Source of the DNA: Citrobacter portucalensis
GTDB taxonomy: Bacteria; Pseudomonadota; Gammaproteobacteria; Enterobacterales; Enterobacteriaceae
DNA: 64,000 bases
Assembly: GCF_002042885.1 (NCBI RefSeq)
Contig: NZ_MVFY01000010.1
Span: forward strand, 1 to 64,000
Direction: 5' to 3'
Numbering within the stretch: the stretch's first letter is position 1; the number at the start of each line of letters is the position of its first letter. The position numbers and the translations under genes are program-made. Below, piece by piece: positions 1-23,153 of this stretch. Below the pieces are notes generated by a model. The model was given only the letters and a program-made list of their open reading frames with translations. It did no database searches and was not told the DNA's origin.

Positions 1-33
1 GAATATAATTTGTAGACTTGCAAACTGATAATT

Positions 34-60
34 TTTAGATATAAATTAGATATATCTAAA
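34..60. promoter_or_regulatory. Candidate YqjI operator
   Basis: A perfect 10-bp inverted repeat, TTTAGATATA at 34-43 and TATATCTAAA at 51-60, flanks a 7-bp AT spacer just before yqjI. A second 12-bp palindrome, TAGATATATCTA (47-58), is nested in it. YqjI of E. coli represses its own gene and divergent yqjH, so this is the natural operator. The repeat is seen; binding is inferred from family knowledge. Confidence 0.6.
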
Positions 61-78
61 TAACATCAGGAGACGATG

Positions 79-756
79 ATGCAAAACCATCATGAAGGTT
101 GCTGTAAGCACACAGAGCACCAACACGAAGGCTGCTGCAAGGGTGAAGGACATCACCATGAAGGCCGCCACAACGAGCACCATGCAGGTTGCTGCAAAGG
201 TGAAGAACATCGCCATGAAGGTTGTAACAAAGAACATCACCACGAGCAGGGTTGCGGACATCGCCACGGTCGTGGTGGCGGCGGTGGTCGTCGTCAGCGG
301 TTCTTTGGCCACGGCGAATTACGCCTGGTGATTCTGGATATCTTGACCCGCGACGCCAGCCACGGCTATGAGCTGATTAAAGCGATTGAAACCCTGACCC
401 AGGGTAATTACACCCCAAGCCCGGGCGTTATCTATCCAACGCTGGATTTCTTGCAGGATCAGGCACTGATCACCGTCAGCGACGAGGAAGGTGGGCGTAA
501 ACAGATTGCGATCACGACTCAGGGCCAGCAGTGGCTGGATGAGAACCGTGAACATCTGGAACATATCCACGAACGGATTAAAGCCCGCTGCGTAGGTTTT
601 GAATTACGCAAAAATCCACAGATGAAACGCGCGCTGGAAAACTTCAAAGCCGTGCTGGATCTACGCGTCAATCATGGTGATACCAGCGATGCGCAGATCA
701 AAAAAATCATCGGTATTATCGATCGCGCTGCGCTGGATATTACTCAGCTGGATTAA
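79..756 (+). CDS. yqjI: Nickel-responsive PadR-family repressor YqjI
   Basis: Cytoplasmic metal-dependent repressor. In E. coli it turns off yqjH (ferric siderophore reductase, which would lie left of this window) and itself until nickel binds. The first ~70 residues are extremely His/Cys-rich, with repeated HEGCCK-like units (CCK three times plus a GCNK variant), and are the presumed metal-binding tail. A PadR winged-helix domain follows from about residue 75 to 150 (HGYELIKAIE, SPGVIYPTLDFL), then a helical dimerisation tail ending DITQLD. ATG at 79 is preferred because AGGAG (68-72) is 6 nt upstream; ATG at 76 would leave only 3 nt. The metal tail appears longer than the roughly 207-aa E. 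coli protein as I remember it. Confidence 0.95.
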   Translation: MQNHHEGCCKHTEHQHEGCCKGEGHHHEGRHNEHHAGCCKGEEHRHEGCNKEHHHEQGCGHRHGRGGGGGRRQRFFGHGELRLVILDILTRDASHGYELIKAIETLTQGNYTPSPGVIYPTLDFLQDQALITVSDEEGGRKQIAITTQGQQWLDENREHLEHIHERIKARCVGFELRKNPQMKRALENFKAVLDLRVNHGDTSDAQIKKIIGIIDRAALDITQLD

Positions 757-765
757 TCTGCACAG

Positions 766-805
766 CAGGCGGAACCCATATGCCTGACGTTCCGCCTGTA
801 TTTTT
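766..805 (+). terminator. Terminator after yqjI
   Basis: Ten-bp stem CAGGCGGAAC (766-775) / GTTCCGCCTG (789-798) followed by TATTTTT. It sits between the convergent ends of yqjI and aer. The T-run serves the plus strand; on the minus strand there is no T-run, so aer would be ended only weakly here. Confidence 0.8.
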
Positions 806-809
806 AGTA

Positions 810-2330
810 TTAATGCAGCACCGTAACCGCATCTTCCAGACGACCCGCGCGATGTTTCACCATCGCGGAAATCTGCGCACTCTCTTCAACCAGTTCGGCG
901 TTTTTCTGTGTAATGTTGCTCAGCTCATTCACCGCACGGGTCAGGCTGGAAAGACCATCTGACTGTTCCAGCGTGGAGTGGCTGATTTGGGCGATCAGCT
1001 GAGTGACGTTTTGCACCTGCGCCACAATATCGTCCATCGTGCGTCCTGCGGCGTGAACCTGGTCAGATCCGGACTGCACCTTGTCAGCGCTGGCATCAAT
1101 CAGCTTGCGGATATCATTGGCTGCACTGGCGCTACGGCTAGCAAGATGACGTACTTCTCCCGCCACCACGGCGAACCCTTTCCCTTGCTCGCCCGCCCGC
1201 GCGGCTTCAACAGCGGCATTCAAAGCCAGAATGTTGGTCTGGAAGGCAATATCGTTAATCAGCGTCGTAATGGTGCCGATCCGCTGGGTGCTGTTGGCGA
1301 TATCGTCCATGGTTTTGATGACGGTATCCATCGCCTCACCGCCGTGCGTTGCCGCGCTACTGGCGGCAATAGAGAGCTTATCGGCCGCGGCGGCGGTCTC
1401 TGAGTTTTGTTTCACCGATGCCGCCATCTGATTCATGGTGGTCACCGTTTCCTGCACGTTCTCGACAGTCTGCTGCGTATGCTTGTTTAAATCATCGCTG
1501 CCTTTCGCCAGCGTTTCGCTGTCGCTGCGCACGCAACTCACCTGGCTGGAGACGTCGTGAATGAGCCAGCGACACATTAACCCAAGCTGGCCCACTGCTC
1601 GTAGCATCAGGCCTAGTTCATCACTACGGTTAAGATGCGACACGCTGTTCCGCTCACCGGTCGCCACTTTCAGCGCCTGACGGGTGACATTCTCAATAGG
1701 ACGCACAATTTGCCATTCGAAAATAGCCGTTCCCAGCACCATCACCAACGCGCTCATCAGCAGTAACGGCCATTCGGCGCCCATTTGCTGCAATGCGACC
1801 GCTAGCAGGACAAACAGGAATGCCATCACGCTGCGCACCCGCCAGCGAATCGGCATCGCCGGCAGTTTACCCAGCCAGCCTTTGCGTACCACCAGCCCTT
1901 TATGAATACGCCGGTTGCAACGTCCTTCGTTCAGCGCTTTATATAAAGGCTCTACCGCCGCAATTTCCTCGTCAGTTGCCCGGGTACGAATCGACATATA
2001 CCCGGTCACGCGTCCTTCCCGCACCATCGGCACCGCATTGGCCCTCACCCAGTAGTGATCGCCATTCTTACGCCGGTTTTTCACAATCCCGCTCCATGGC
2101 TCGCCCTGCTTCAGGGTGTACCACATATCCGCAAACGCCGCTTTTGGCATGTCCGGATGACGAACCTGATTGTGCGGCTTATCGAGCAATTCATTCAGCT
2201 GATAGCCACTGACCTGGACAAATGTATCGTTCGCATGGGTGATATAGCTTTGTAAATCGGTGGTAGACATGAGGGTGATATCATCATCCAGCGGTGTATT
2301 TTGCTGACTAACGTAGGGATGAGAAGACAT
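810..2330 (-). CDS. aer: Aerotaxis receptor Aer
   Basis: Membrane-anchored energy/redox sensor that signals to CheA/CheW in the chemotaxis pathway. The N-terminal PAS domain (about 20-120; [16 protein letters not shown] is the FAD-PAS signature) is followed by a short hydrophobic membrane segment (about 165-205), a HAMP-like proximal region and a long methyl-accepting-type coiled coil with the conserved hairpin tip ([20 protein letters not shown]). At 506 aa it equals the E. coli protein. It lacks the C-terminal receptor pentapeptide, as is normal for Aer. The start has AGGA about 7 nt upstream. A flagellar sigma-28 promoter lies upstream at 2381-2407. Confidence 0.97.
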   Translation of the reverse strand: MSSHPYVSQQNTPLDDDITLMSTTDLQSYITHANDTFVQVSGYQLNELLDKPHNQVRHPDMPKAAFADMWYTLKQGEPWSGIVKNRRKNGDHYWVRANAVPMVREGRVTGYMSIRTRATDEEIAAVEPLYKALNEGRCNRRIHKGLVVRKGWLGKLPAMPIRWRVRSVMAFLFVLLAVALQQMGAEWPLLLMSALVMVLGTAIFEWQIVRPIENVTRQALKVATGERNSVSHLNRSDELGLMLRAVGQLGLMCRWLIHDVSSQVSCVRSDSETLAKGSDDLNKHTQQTVENVQETVTTMNQMAASVKQNSETAAAADKLSIAASSAATHGGEAMDTVIKTMDDIANSTQRIGTITTLINDIAFQTNILALNAAVEAARAGEQGKGFAVVAGEVRHLASRSASAANDIRKLIDASADKVQSGSDQVHAAGRTMDDIVAQVQNVTQLIAQISHSTLEQSDGLSSLTRAVNELSNITQKNAELVEESAQISAMVKHRAGRLEDAVTVLH

Positions 2331-2380
2331 GATTGCGTCCTGTGCAGGTTATCTGGTTGTTAACTCTTTCGGCTTATGTT

Positions 2381-2407
2381 ATTTCGGCGATAATTTTTTT
2401 ATCTTTA
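2381..2407 (-). promoter_or_regulatory. Sigma-28 (FliA) promoter of aer
   Basis: Read on the minus strand the sequence is TAAAGATA, 11 nt, GCCGAAAT. This matches the FliA consensus TAAAGTTT-N11-GCCGATAA in both boxes with exact spacing. It lies 50-77 nt upstream of the aer start, as expected for a gene of the flagellar late class. Confidence 0.85.
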
Positions 2408-2426
2408 GTTGTTAAATTTGATTTAG

Positions 2427-4140
<1,714 letters not shown>

Positions 4141-4144
4141 CAAC

Positions 4145-4206
4145 CTTACCCGGCCTATAAAAGACACTCTTTTGTAGGCCGGATAAGGCGCAGCCGCCAT
4201 CCGGCA
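4145..4206. repeat. REP/BIME unit
   Basis: Two facing REP arms (TTACCCGGCCTATAA and TAGGCCGGATAAGGCG...GCCATCCGGCAA) lie between convergent patA and ygjH. These are typical enterobacterial intergenic palindromes that fold into stable RNA hairpins. Confidence 0.85.
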
Positions 4207-4217
4207 ATTAGCCTAAC

Positions 4218-4610
<393 letters not shown>

Positions 4611-4741
4611 TCAAAAGCGGGGAAATGACGTACTCATCACACTCTGAAAGCCCAGTTTTACCCCGAGCATGTCAATTAATCATGCTTTTTTTACTGAAAA
4701 CAGATGAATAGATAAGCACTTCATTTACAATGCGCAGGTAA

Positions 4742-5743
<1,002 letters not shown>

Positions 5744-5860
5744 AATCCCCCGTTAACCCGCCCGGTTTCTTCTGATGCCGGGCGCGCATTGTCATGCATT
5801 CTTTTCCGCGTCCGAATTATTTTCGTGATCCAGTTAAAGTAAATCACCTCACCCGCTATA

Positions 5861-14625
<8,765 letters not shown>

Positions 14626-14638
14626 TCTGTGACATAAC

Positions 14639-14720
14639 GCCGGATGGCGCTTCGCTTATCCGGCCTACAAAGACACATTTTCACAGGCCGGATTAGGTGC
14701 TTGCACCGATATCCGGCATA
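14639..14720. repeat. BIME (two REP units)
   Basis: GCCGGATGGCGCTTCGC...TATCCGGCCTACAA faces a second unit, CAGGCCGGATTAGGTGC...ATATCCGGCA. They lie between ygjK and fadH. Confidence 0.85.
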
Positions 14721-14808
14721 TTCGTCCTCTGGCTCCACTCCTTTTTTGAATCCCATCACAATCACGGCATTCCCCTTTTCCCTTTTACGCGGCGACGGCT
14801 AAATTATT

Positions 14809-14825
14809 AACTCATCCGACCACAT
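14809..14825. promoter_or_regulatory. Candidate FadR operator of fadH
   Basis: AACTCATCCGACCACAT resembles the 17-bp FadR consensus (A-N-C-T-G-G-T-C-N-G-A-C-N-A-G-N-T) at most positions, including the TCCGAC core. It lies 30 bp before fadH, a fatty-acid oxidation gene. Binding is inferred. Confidence 0.6.
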
Positions 14826-14833
14826 AACAATAA

Positions 14834-16873
<2,040 letters not shown>

Positions 16874-16884
16874 CAGGATGTATT

Positions 16885-16922
16885 TCGTAGGCCGGATAAG
16901 GCGTTAGCCGCATCCGGCACCC
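16885..16922. repeat. REP unit
   Basis: GTAGGCCGGATAAGGCG / CGCATCCGGCACC palindrome between convergent fadH and rlmG. Confidence 0.85.
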
Positions 16923-16926
16923 GCTA

Positions 16927-18063
16927 TTACCGACGGCGACCGGTTTTGACCGCTTTCAGCACCACGAATTTATTATTGGTGGCGATGGTTACGCAGTTGC
17001 CGAAAATCTTCTTCAGCTTGTGGAAGTAGTCGAGGTGACGGTTAGCCACAATATACAGCTCACCGTTGATTTTCAGGCAGCGACGGGCGTGGTGGAACAT
17101 TTCCCAGGCAATGTTATCCGTCAGCGCGTGCTTCTGGTGGAACGGTGGGTTGCACAGCACGGCGTTAAAGCGGAACGGTTCGACGCCAGACAGCGCGTTG
17201 TTAATCATAAACTCGCAGCGATCCAGTGCTTCAGGCATGTTACTTTCCACGTTCAGGCGGCTTGAAGCCACCGCCATTGGCGATTCATCAACAAATACCA
17301 CACTGGCTTCTGGGTTTTTCGCCAGCAGCGTCATACCGATAACACCGTTACCGCAGCCAAGGTCAACAATCTCCCCTTCGAGGTTTTCCGGCAGATGCTC
17401 GATAAAAAAGCGCGCGCCGATATCCAGCCCGGTACGGGAGAAGACATTGGCGTGGTTATGGATAGTCCAGTCGGTGCCTTCCAGCTTCCAGCTTAACGTT
17501 TGCGAGGCAGCGGCCAGCTCCGGTTTGCTAAACGTACAGTTGATCAATCGGGCTTTTTTCCACGCCAGCGTAGTGGTGGTTGGACCCAGCACTTTTTCAA
17601 ACAGTTCCAGCGTCGAGGTATGTACATCACGCGCTTTTGCCCCGGCGATGATGCGCGTTTCTGGTGTTACCACTTCGCGCAGCGCACGCAGTTGCTGCTC
17701 CAGCAGCGCCATGGTTTTTGGCAGCTTAATCAGCACCACGCCCGGCGCCTGCGGATAGTCAGCGGTACTGTCGAGGAACTTGACGCTCGACTCGGCAATA
17801 TCGTTGTGACGCAGGTTCTCGCGCGTGGCAAGCTCGCTGAGATAGGAATCGCCGATGCTGTACGGCGTATGTTCCGCCAGCGCACAGCCCAGCGCGCCGA
17901 AGGTATCATTCAGGATCAGCACCGGGCCGCTAATCTCGGTATCGTCCAGCTGTTGCAGCAGATATTCATCTGCAGCTTCCCACGCCAGCAGCGGGTTAAC
18001 GTCATCCGTTTCCGGGAAACGTTTAAGTGACAGCGAACGGAAACCGTTGTCTATGTGGCTCAT
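16927..18063 (-). CDS. rlmG: 23S rRNA G1835 N2-methyltransferase RlmG
   Basis: Cytoplasmic SAM-dependent enzyme that methylates G1835 of 23S rRNA (378 aa, E. coli length). The C-terminal Rossmann domain carries the SAM motif [13 protein letters not shown] and the NPPF motif of N-methyltransferases ([10 protein letters not shown]); the N-terminal half is a degenerate methyltransferase fold. Divergent from ygjP with an 82-bp shared promoter region. Confidence 0.96.
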   Translation of the reverse strand: MSHIDNGFRSLSLKRFPETDDVNPLLAWEAADEYLLQQLDDTEISGPVLILNDTFGALGCALAEHTPYSIGDSYLSELATRENLRHNDIAESSVKFLDSTADYPQAPGVVLIKLPKTMALLEQQLRALREVVTPETRIIAGAKARDVHTSTLELFEKVLGPTTTTLAWKKARLINCTFSKPELAAASQTLSWKLEGTDWTIHNHANVFSRTGLDIGARFFIEHLPENLEGEIVDLGCGNGVIGMTLLAKNPEASVVFVDESPMAVASSRLNVESNMPEALDRCEFMINNALSGVEPFRFNAVLCNPPFHQKHALTDNIAWEMFHHARRCLKINGELYIVANRHLDYFHKLKKIFGNCVTIATNNKFVVLKAVKTGRRR

Positions 18064-18145
18064 CGGCCCTCCTGAATGGTAAAATTTCGGCGTATCCCTG
18101 AAAAGGGTGCGTGAGTATACACTTTTATGATTTGCGTGGACATGA

Positions 18146-18646
18146 ATGAACCAACTAACTTACCTCCAGGGCTACCCGGAACATTTGCTTTCTCAAGTGA
18201 GAACGCTGATTGCTGAGCAACGCCTGGGCGCAGTGCTGGAGAAGCGCTATCCGGGTACGCATGACTTCGCGACCGACAAAGCGCTCTGGCAATATACTCA
18301 GGATCTGAAAAATCAGTTTCTGCGTAACGCCCCGCCGCTGAATAAAGTCATGTATGACAGCAAGATCCACGTTCTGAAGAATGCGTTGGGGCTGCATACC
18401 GCCGTCTCTCGCGTGCAGGGCGGTAAGCTCAAAGCCAAAGCGGAGATCCGCGTCGCCACCGTGTTTCGCAGCGCCCCAGAACCCTTTTTACGCATGATCG
18501 TCGTTCATGAACTGGCGCATCTGAAGGAAAAAGAGCACGACAAAGCGTTTTACCAGCTTTGCTGTCATATGGAGCCTCAGTATCATCAACTGGAGTTCGA
18601 TACCCGCCTGTGGTTAACGCAACAATCGTTAAAGCAAACTGCGTAG
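18146..18646 (+). CDS. ygjP: YgjP, WLM/DUF45-type metal hydrolase
   Basis: 166-aa protein with the zinc motif [11 protein letters not shown] of the YgjP/WLM (SprT-like) family. The E. coli homologue has been reported as a nucleoside-triphosphate (UTP) pyrophosphatase rather than a peptidase; I take the function from that knowledge. The ribosome site is weak (GGA 5 nt upstream). In K-12 ygjQ follows; here it is absent and ygjR starts 72 bp later. Confidence 0.9.
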   Translation: MNQLTYLQGYPEHLLSQVRTLIAEQRLGAVLEKRYPGTHDFATDKALWQYTQDLKNQFLRNAPPLNKVMYDSKIHVLKNALGLHTAVSRVQGGKLKAKAEIRVATVFRSAPEPFLRMIVVHELAHLKEKEHDKAFYQLCCHMEPQYHQLEFDTRLWLTQQSLKQTA

Positions 18647-18718
18647 TCGCGCACTGGCTTTGTCTTCAGGGCATGCTAAATTGACGAAAGAATCCCTTTT
18701 CGCAGCCTGAAGGCCTTT

Positions 18719-19717
18719 ATGATACGTTTCGCAGTAATTGGCACAAACTGGATCACCCGCCAGTTTGTCGATGCCGCCCATGAAACCGGCAAGTATAAGT
18801 TAACCGCAGTCTATTCCCGTAGCCTTGAGCAGGCACAGACCTTCGCCAACGATTACCCTGTCGAACATCTGTTTACCTCACTGGAAGCGATGGCGCAAAG
18901 CGAGGCAATCGACGCTGTCTATATCGCCAGCCCGAACTCCCTGCACTTTCCACAGACTGAGCTGTTTTTGCGGCACAAAAAGCATGTTATTTGCGAAAAG
19001 CCGCTGGCCTCCAATCTGGCGCAAGCCGAAGCCGCTATCGCCTGCGCGCGTGAGAATCAGGTCGTGCTGTTTGAAGCGTTTAAAACCGCCTACCTGCCTA
19101 ATTTCCTGCAGTTACAGCAATCACTACCCAGAGTAGGAAAAATCAGGAAAGCGTTTATCAATTACTGCCAGTACTCCTCGCGTTACCAGCGCTATCTGGA
19201 CGGTGAAAATCCGAACACGTTTAATCCGGCATTCTCCAATGGCTCGATTATGGATATCGGTTTTTACTGCCTGGCCTCAGCGGTTGCGCTGTGGGGCGAA
19301 CCGCTGAGCGTTCAGGCCAGCGCCAGCCTGCTGGAAAGTGGCGTGGATGCCCACGGCGTGGTGGTGCTGAATTACGGTGATTTCAGCGTTACTCTCCAGC
19401 ACTCAAAAGTAAGCGACTCGGTATTAGCCAGTGAAATTCAGGGCGAGTCGGGATCGCTGGTCATCGAGCATATCTCCGAATGCCAAAAGGTGTGCTTCGT
19501 GCCACGCGGTGGGAAAACGCAGGATCTGACGACGCCTCAACACATCAATACTATGCTGTATGAGGCAGAGGCGTTTGCCCATTTGGTTGAATCCGGCGAA
19601 GTGGATCACCCGGCACTGGCTGTCAGCTGTATCACCGCCAAACTGCAAACGGAGATTCGCCGCCAGACCGGCGTGGTTTTCCCGGCAGACGAAGCGGAAA
19701 CATCGCTGACTGCGTAA
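18719..19717 (+). CDS. ygjR: Gfo/Idh/MocA-family oxidoreductase YgjR
   Basis: 332-aa putative NAD(P)-dependent dehydrogenase. N-terminal Rossmann fold (FAVIGTNWITRQF, with SPNSLHF and the family EKPLA motif near residue 92), then the mixed alpha/beta substrate domain. No substrate is known. A hairpin terminator follows the stop. Confidence 0.92.
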   Translation: MIRFAVIGTNWITRQFVDAAHETGKYKLTAVYSRSLEQAQTFANDYPVEHLFTSLEAMAQSEAIDAVYIASPNSLHFPQTELFLRHKKHVICEKPLASNLAQAEAAIACARENQVVLFEAFKTAYLPNFLQLQQSLPRVGKIRKAFINYCQYSSRYQRYLDGENPNTFNPAFSNGSIMDIGFYCLASAVALWGEPLSVQASASLLESGVDAHGVVVLNYGDFSVTLQHSKVSDSVLASEIQGESGSLVIEHISECQKVCFVPRGGKTQDLTTPQHINTMLYEAEAFAHLVESGEVDHPALAVSCITAKLQTEIRRQTGVVFPADEAETSLTA

Positions 19718-19738
19718 AGGTGTGTAAAACGAATGTTG

Positions 19739-19775
19739 CAGGCCATTGACTGAAAGCATGGCCTGTAATATTTTG
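19739..19775 (+). terminator. Terminator after ygjR
   Basis: Stem CAGGCCAT (19739-19746) / ATGGCCTG (19758-19765), then TAATATTTTG. It separates ygjR from the alx leader. Confidence 0.65.
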
Positions 19776-19981
19776 TAACCCGCAAAGGGGAGTAACTTCG
19801 TTGTCGGTTGATCGTCATTACGATGTGTGAAAAACCACATCCGGTCACCGGGCGATAACAAAGGAATACGCCACCGTATTCCTTTGTTGTTGTAAGTGAG
19901 ACCTTGCCGAATGGCAAGGTCTATGCATAAAAAGCAGCGGCTAACGTCATTCGGCGTTGGCCGTTTTTTTTATGCATGGGG
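19774..19981 (+). promoter_or_regulatory. yybP-ykoY manganese riboswitch (alx PRE leader)
   Basis: Long structured leader of alx. The conserved internal loops of the yybP-ykoY class are visible: AAAGGGGAGTAACTTCG near 19784-19800 and GTGAGACCTTGCC near 19896-19908, with the closing GGTCTATGC. In E. coli the same leader (PRE, SraF RNA) activates alx at high pH and with Mn2+. A terminator hairpin is built in at 19938-19971. Its base can extend through ATGCATAAAAA (19923-19933) pairing with TTTTTATGCAT (19967-19977), placing the GGGG ribosome site right beside the stem. Confidence 0.92.
19938..19971 (+). terminator. Riboswitch terminator in alx leader
   Basis: CGGCTAACG (19938-19946) pairs with CGTTGGCCG (19955-19963), followed by eight T residues. 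It is the conditional intrinsic terminator of the alx leader. Confidence 0.85.
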
Positions 19982-19988
19982 AAATACA

Positions 19989-20957
19989 ATGAATACTGTC
20001 GGCACACCGTTGTTATGGGGTGGCTTCGCTGTCGTAGTGGTAATTATGCTGGCCATCGACCTGCTGTTGCAGGGGCGTCGTGGCGCGCATACGATGTCAA
20101 TGAAGCAGGCTGCGGCCTGGTCAATCGTCTGGGTAACGCTGTCGTTACTGTTTAACGCTGCCTTCTGGTGGTACCTGGCGGAAACCCAGGGGCGAGCCGT
20201 TGCCGACCCACAGGCGCTGGCGTTCCTTACCGGCTATTTGATCGAAAAATCACTGGCAGTAGATAACGTCTTTGTCTGGTTGATGCTCTTCAGCTACTTC
20301 TCCGTGCCGCCTGCGTTGCAGCGTCGGGTACTGGTGTATGGCGTGCTGGGTGCGATTGTGCTGCGTACGATCATGATCTTCGCGGGCAGCTGGCTTATCA
20401 CCCAGTTTGAGTGGCTGTTGTACGTGTTCGGCGCGTTCCTGTTGTTTACCGGCGTGAAGATGGCGCTGGCGAAAGAAGATGCCTCCGGTATTGGCGACAG
20501 ACCGTTAGTACGCTGGCTGCGCGGTCATTTGCGCATGACCGATACCATCGAAGATGAAAAATTCTTCGTGCGTAAAAACGGCCTGCTGTTTGTTACGCCG
20601 CTGATGCTGGTGTTGATTCTGGTTGAGCTGAGCGATGTGATTTTTGCCGTCGACAGTATTCCGGCTATCTTTGCCGTGACCACCGACCCGTTCATCGTGC
20701 TGACCTCGAACCTGTTTGCTATTTTGGGTCTGCGTGCGATGTACTTCCTGCTGGCGGGCGTGGCGGAGCGTTTCTCCATGCTGAAGTACGGCTTGTCGGT
20801 CATTCTGGTGTTTATCGGTATTAAGATGCTGATCGTCGATTTCTACCATATCCCGATCGCTATCTCGTTAGGCGTGGTATTTGGCATTCTGTTTGTGACG
20901 CTGGTTGTTAACGCTTGGGTCAACCACCAGCACGATAAAAAGCAGCAAATACAGTAA
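19989..20957 (+). CDS. alx: TerC-family membrane protein Alx
   Basis: 322-aa inner-membrane protein of the TerC family, implicated in manganese export and the alkaline response. About nine hydrophobic segments. The acidic membrane motifs of the family are [12 protein letters not shown] and [14 protein letters not shown]. The start at 19989 (MNTVGTPLL) follows GGGG by 7 nt and matches E. coli; an upstream in-frame extension to 19896 would run through the riboswitch. It is controlled by the leader before it. Confidence 0.96.
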   Translation: MNTVGTPLLWGGFAVVVVIMLAIDLLLQGRRGAHTMSMKQAAAWSIVWVTLSLLFNAAFWWYLAETQGRAVADPQALAFLTGYLIEKSLAVDNVFVWLMLFSYFSVPPALQRRVLVYGVLGAIVLRTIMIFAGSWLITQFEWLLYVFGAFLLFTGVKMALAKEDASGIGDRPLVRWLRGHLRMTDTIEDEKFFVRKNGLLFVTPLMLVLILVELSDVIFAVDSIPAIFAVTTDPFIVLTSNLFAILGLRAMYFLLAGVAERFSMLKYGLSVILVFIGIKMLIVDFYHIPIAISLGVVFGILFVTLVVNAWVNHQHDKKQQIQ

Positions 20958-20974
20958 GTTTCATCTGCTAGCTG

Positions 20975-21013
20975 AAAAGCCCGACAGCACACTGCGTGCG
21001 TCGGGCTTTTTGT
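20975..21013 (+). terminator. Terminator after alx
   Basis: AAAAGCCCGAC (20975-20985) / GTCGGGCTTTT (21000-21010), with the T-run continuing as TTG TTT. Strong intrinsic terminator. Confidence 0.92.
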
Positions 21014-21199
21014 TTATCATGTCAAAATAATGTTAAGTCAAAGTTATAAAATATGATCTCAACGCGGAATCCAGGATATTTCGCTTCCAGAACCCTGTTC
21101 TTTCCTTATACTCAGCCATGCAAACATTTGCCCGATCCTGAAAGATGCGTCAACAGAACGCACAAAGGTAAGGCAACAACACAATGAAAGGATTACTAC

Positions 21200-22444
21200 A
21201 TGACTACGCAACGTTCATCGGGGCTACTCTCGCGTTTGGCGCAAGGGAGCCTGGTTAAACAAATTTTGATCGGTTTGGTACTGGGGATTTTACTGGCACT
21301 GGTGTCAAAACCTGCGGCTGAAGCCGTTGGTCTGCTGGGTACGCTGTTCGTCGGCGCATTAAAAGCCGTCGCGCCAATTCTGGTTCTGATGCTGGTGATG
21401 GCTTCTATCGCCAACCACCAGCACGGGCAAAAAACCAATATCCGCCCCATTCTGTTCCTCTACCTGCTCGGAACATTTTCAGCGGCATTAACCGCCGTTG
21501 TCTTCAGCTTTGCTTTCCCATCAACACTGCATCTTTCCAGCAGCGCGGGGGATATCGTACCGCCATCCGGGATTGTGGAAGTGATGCGTAGCCTGCTGAT
21601 GAGCATGGTTTCTAACCCAGTTGATGCTCTGCTGAACGCCAACTATATTGGTATTCTGGTATGGGCTGTCGGCCTGGGCTTTGCGCTGCGCCACGGCAAT
21701 GAAACGACCAAAAATCTGGTCAATGATATGTCCAACGCCGTCACCTTTATGGTGAAGCTGGTGATTCGTTTCGCGCCAATCGGTATCTTTGGTCTGGTCT
21801 CCTCCACGCTGGCAACCACCGGTTTCGCCACGCTTTGGGGCTACGCCCAACTGCTGACCGTACTGGTAGGCTGTATGCTGCTGGTGGCGTTTGTGGTCAA
21901 CCCACTGCTGGTCTTCTGGAAAATTCGCCGTAACCCGTATCCGCTGGTGCTGGCCTGTCTGCGTGAAAGTGGCGTGTATGCCTTCTTTACCCGCAGTTCG
22001 GCGGCAAATATTCCGGTGAACATGGCACTGTGTGAGAAGCTGAATCTGGATCGTGATACCTATTCGGTGTCTATTCCGCTTGGAGCCACCATCAATATGG
22101 CGGGCGCGGCGATCACCATTACCGTACTGACGCTGGCGGCGGTGAATACGCTGGGTATTCCGGTTGATTTACCAACGGCGCTGTTACTGAGCGTGGTGGC
22201 TTCACTGTGTGCCTGCGGTGCATCGGGCGTGGCGGGCGGTTCTCTGCTGCTGATCCCGCTGGCGTGCAACATGTTCGGTATCCCGAATGACATCGCCATG
22301 CAGGTTGTTGCCGTTGGCTTTATCATCGGCGTATTGCAGGACTCATGTGAAACGGCGTTGAACTCTTCTACAGACGTCCTGTTTACCGCTGCAGCCTGCC
22401 AGGCAGAAGACGAGCGTCTGGCAAATAACGCCCTGCGCGGATAA
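21200..22444 (+). CDS. sstT: Serine/threonine:Na+ symporter SstT
   Basis: 414-aa transporter of the dicarboxylate/amino acid:cation symporter family (glutamate-transporter fold). It has eight membrane segments plus two re-entrant loops. The serine-rich loop [16 protein letters not shown] and the substrate motif [13 protein letters not shown] are seen. Length equals E. coli SstT. It would feed serine and threonine to the tdc pathway also in this window. Confidence 0.96.
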   Translation: MTTQRSSGLLSRLAQGSLVKQILIGLVLGILLALVSKPAAEAVGLLGTLFVGALKAVAPILVLMLVMASIANHQHGQKTNIRPILFLYLLGTFSAALTAVVFSFAFPSTLHLSSSAGDIVPPSGIVEVMRSLLMSMVSNPVDALLNANYIGILVWAVGLGFALRHGNETTKNLVNDMSNAVTFMVKLVIRFAPIGIFGLVSSTLATTGFATLWGYAQLLTVLVGCMLLVAFVVNPLLVFWKIRRNPYPLVLACLRESGVYAFFTRSSAANIPVNMALCEKLNLDRDTYSVSIPLGATINMAGAAITITVLTLAAVNTLGIPVDLPTALLLSVVASLCACGASGVAGGSLLLIPLACNMFGIPNDIAMQVVAVGFIIGVLQDSCETALNSSTDVLFTAAACQAEDERLANNALRG

Positions 22445-22452
22445 TCTCTAAG

Positions 22453-22488
22453 CCCCTCCGTCATCGGGCGGAGGGGTTCTTTTCTTGT
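22453..22488 (+). terminator. Terminator after sstT
   Basis: CCCCTCCG (22453-22460) / CGGAGGGG (22469-22476), followed by TTCTTTTCTT. It overlaps the last codons of convergent ygjV. Confidence 0.88.
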
Positions 22489-23015
22489 ACGCTTTTTTCA
22501 AGTTTGAACGGATCAATTCCGCGTTTTTGCATCCGCCGGAAGCGAATAATGTTCAGGCCGTTCATTACCAGAAAACTCCCTTCGATCATCGTCCCGCCAA
22601 TCGATCCCAGCCAGAAATTATGGATAACCCAACAGGCGGTTGCGCACCACATGACGCAGCGCACGGTTAACCCTTTGCAGCGAAACAGCGCCCAGGTGCT
22701 GGCCAGCGTGCCAATTATCGGCAACAGCTCCATCGCATGCTGTAATTTCGCCAGCCCGAGAACCAGGGTGAGGATAATAAAAACGGTCATTACCCACAGT
22801 TTGCGGGTATGCATTGAGACAAGTGTGCGGATGGTGTTGAGTTCTGCGCTCATGCCTGCAGGCCAGGCGCCCATCAGGAAAAAATGCACGCCGATGGTGG
22901 CGCTATAGACAGCGAGTTGCAGCCGGAACCGGCGCTCATCGCGATTGAAAAAGGTGGTAATGCCGATCAGAAAGGCGATGACACCTACGCCCTGGGCCAG
23001 CCAATACGCGGTCAT
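22461..23015 (-). CDS. ygjV: YgjV inner-membrane protein
   Basis: 184-aa protein with about six hydrophobic segments, of the YgjV family (function unknown). The start at 23015 (MTAYWLAQGVGV) matches E. coli; the frame continues 39 codons upstream only through REP sequence. Convergent with sstT; its 3' end is inside the sstT terminator. Confidence 0.9.
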   Translation of the reverse strand: MTAYWLAQGVGVIAFLIGITTFFNRDERRFRLQLAVYSATIGVHFFLMGAWPAGMSAELNTIRTLVSMHTRKLWVMTVFIILTLVLGLAKLQHAMELLPIIGTLASTWALFRCKGLTVRCVMWCATACWVIHNFWLGSIGGTMIEGSFLVMNGLNIIRFRRMQKRGIDPFKLEKSVQEKNPSAR

Positions 23016-23037
23016 GCAAGCAACCCCAATTCTATCT

Positions 23038-23118
23038 CGTAGGCCGGATAAGGCGAGTTCGCCGCCATCCGGCAACGGTTTGTGCCTGATGGCGCTGCGC
23101 TTATCAGGCCTACGGTTT
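23038..23118. repeat. BIME (two REP units)
   Basis: TAGGCCGGATAAGGCGAG...GCCATCCGGCAA faces GCCTGATGGCGCTGCGC...TATCAGGCCTACG, between ygjV and uxaA. Confidence 0.85.
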
Positions 23119-23153
23119 GCGCAGACCTGCATGCAGGTACCATCAGGTATTTA

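Noticed and set aside
92-331. Second long frame within yqjI
   Set aside because: Shadow frame produced by the repetitive His/Cys coding sequence.
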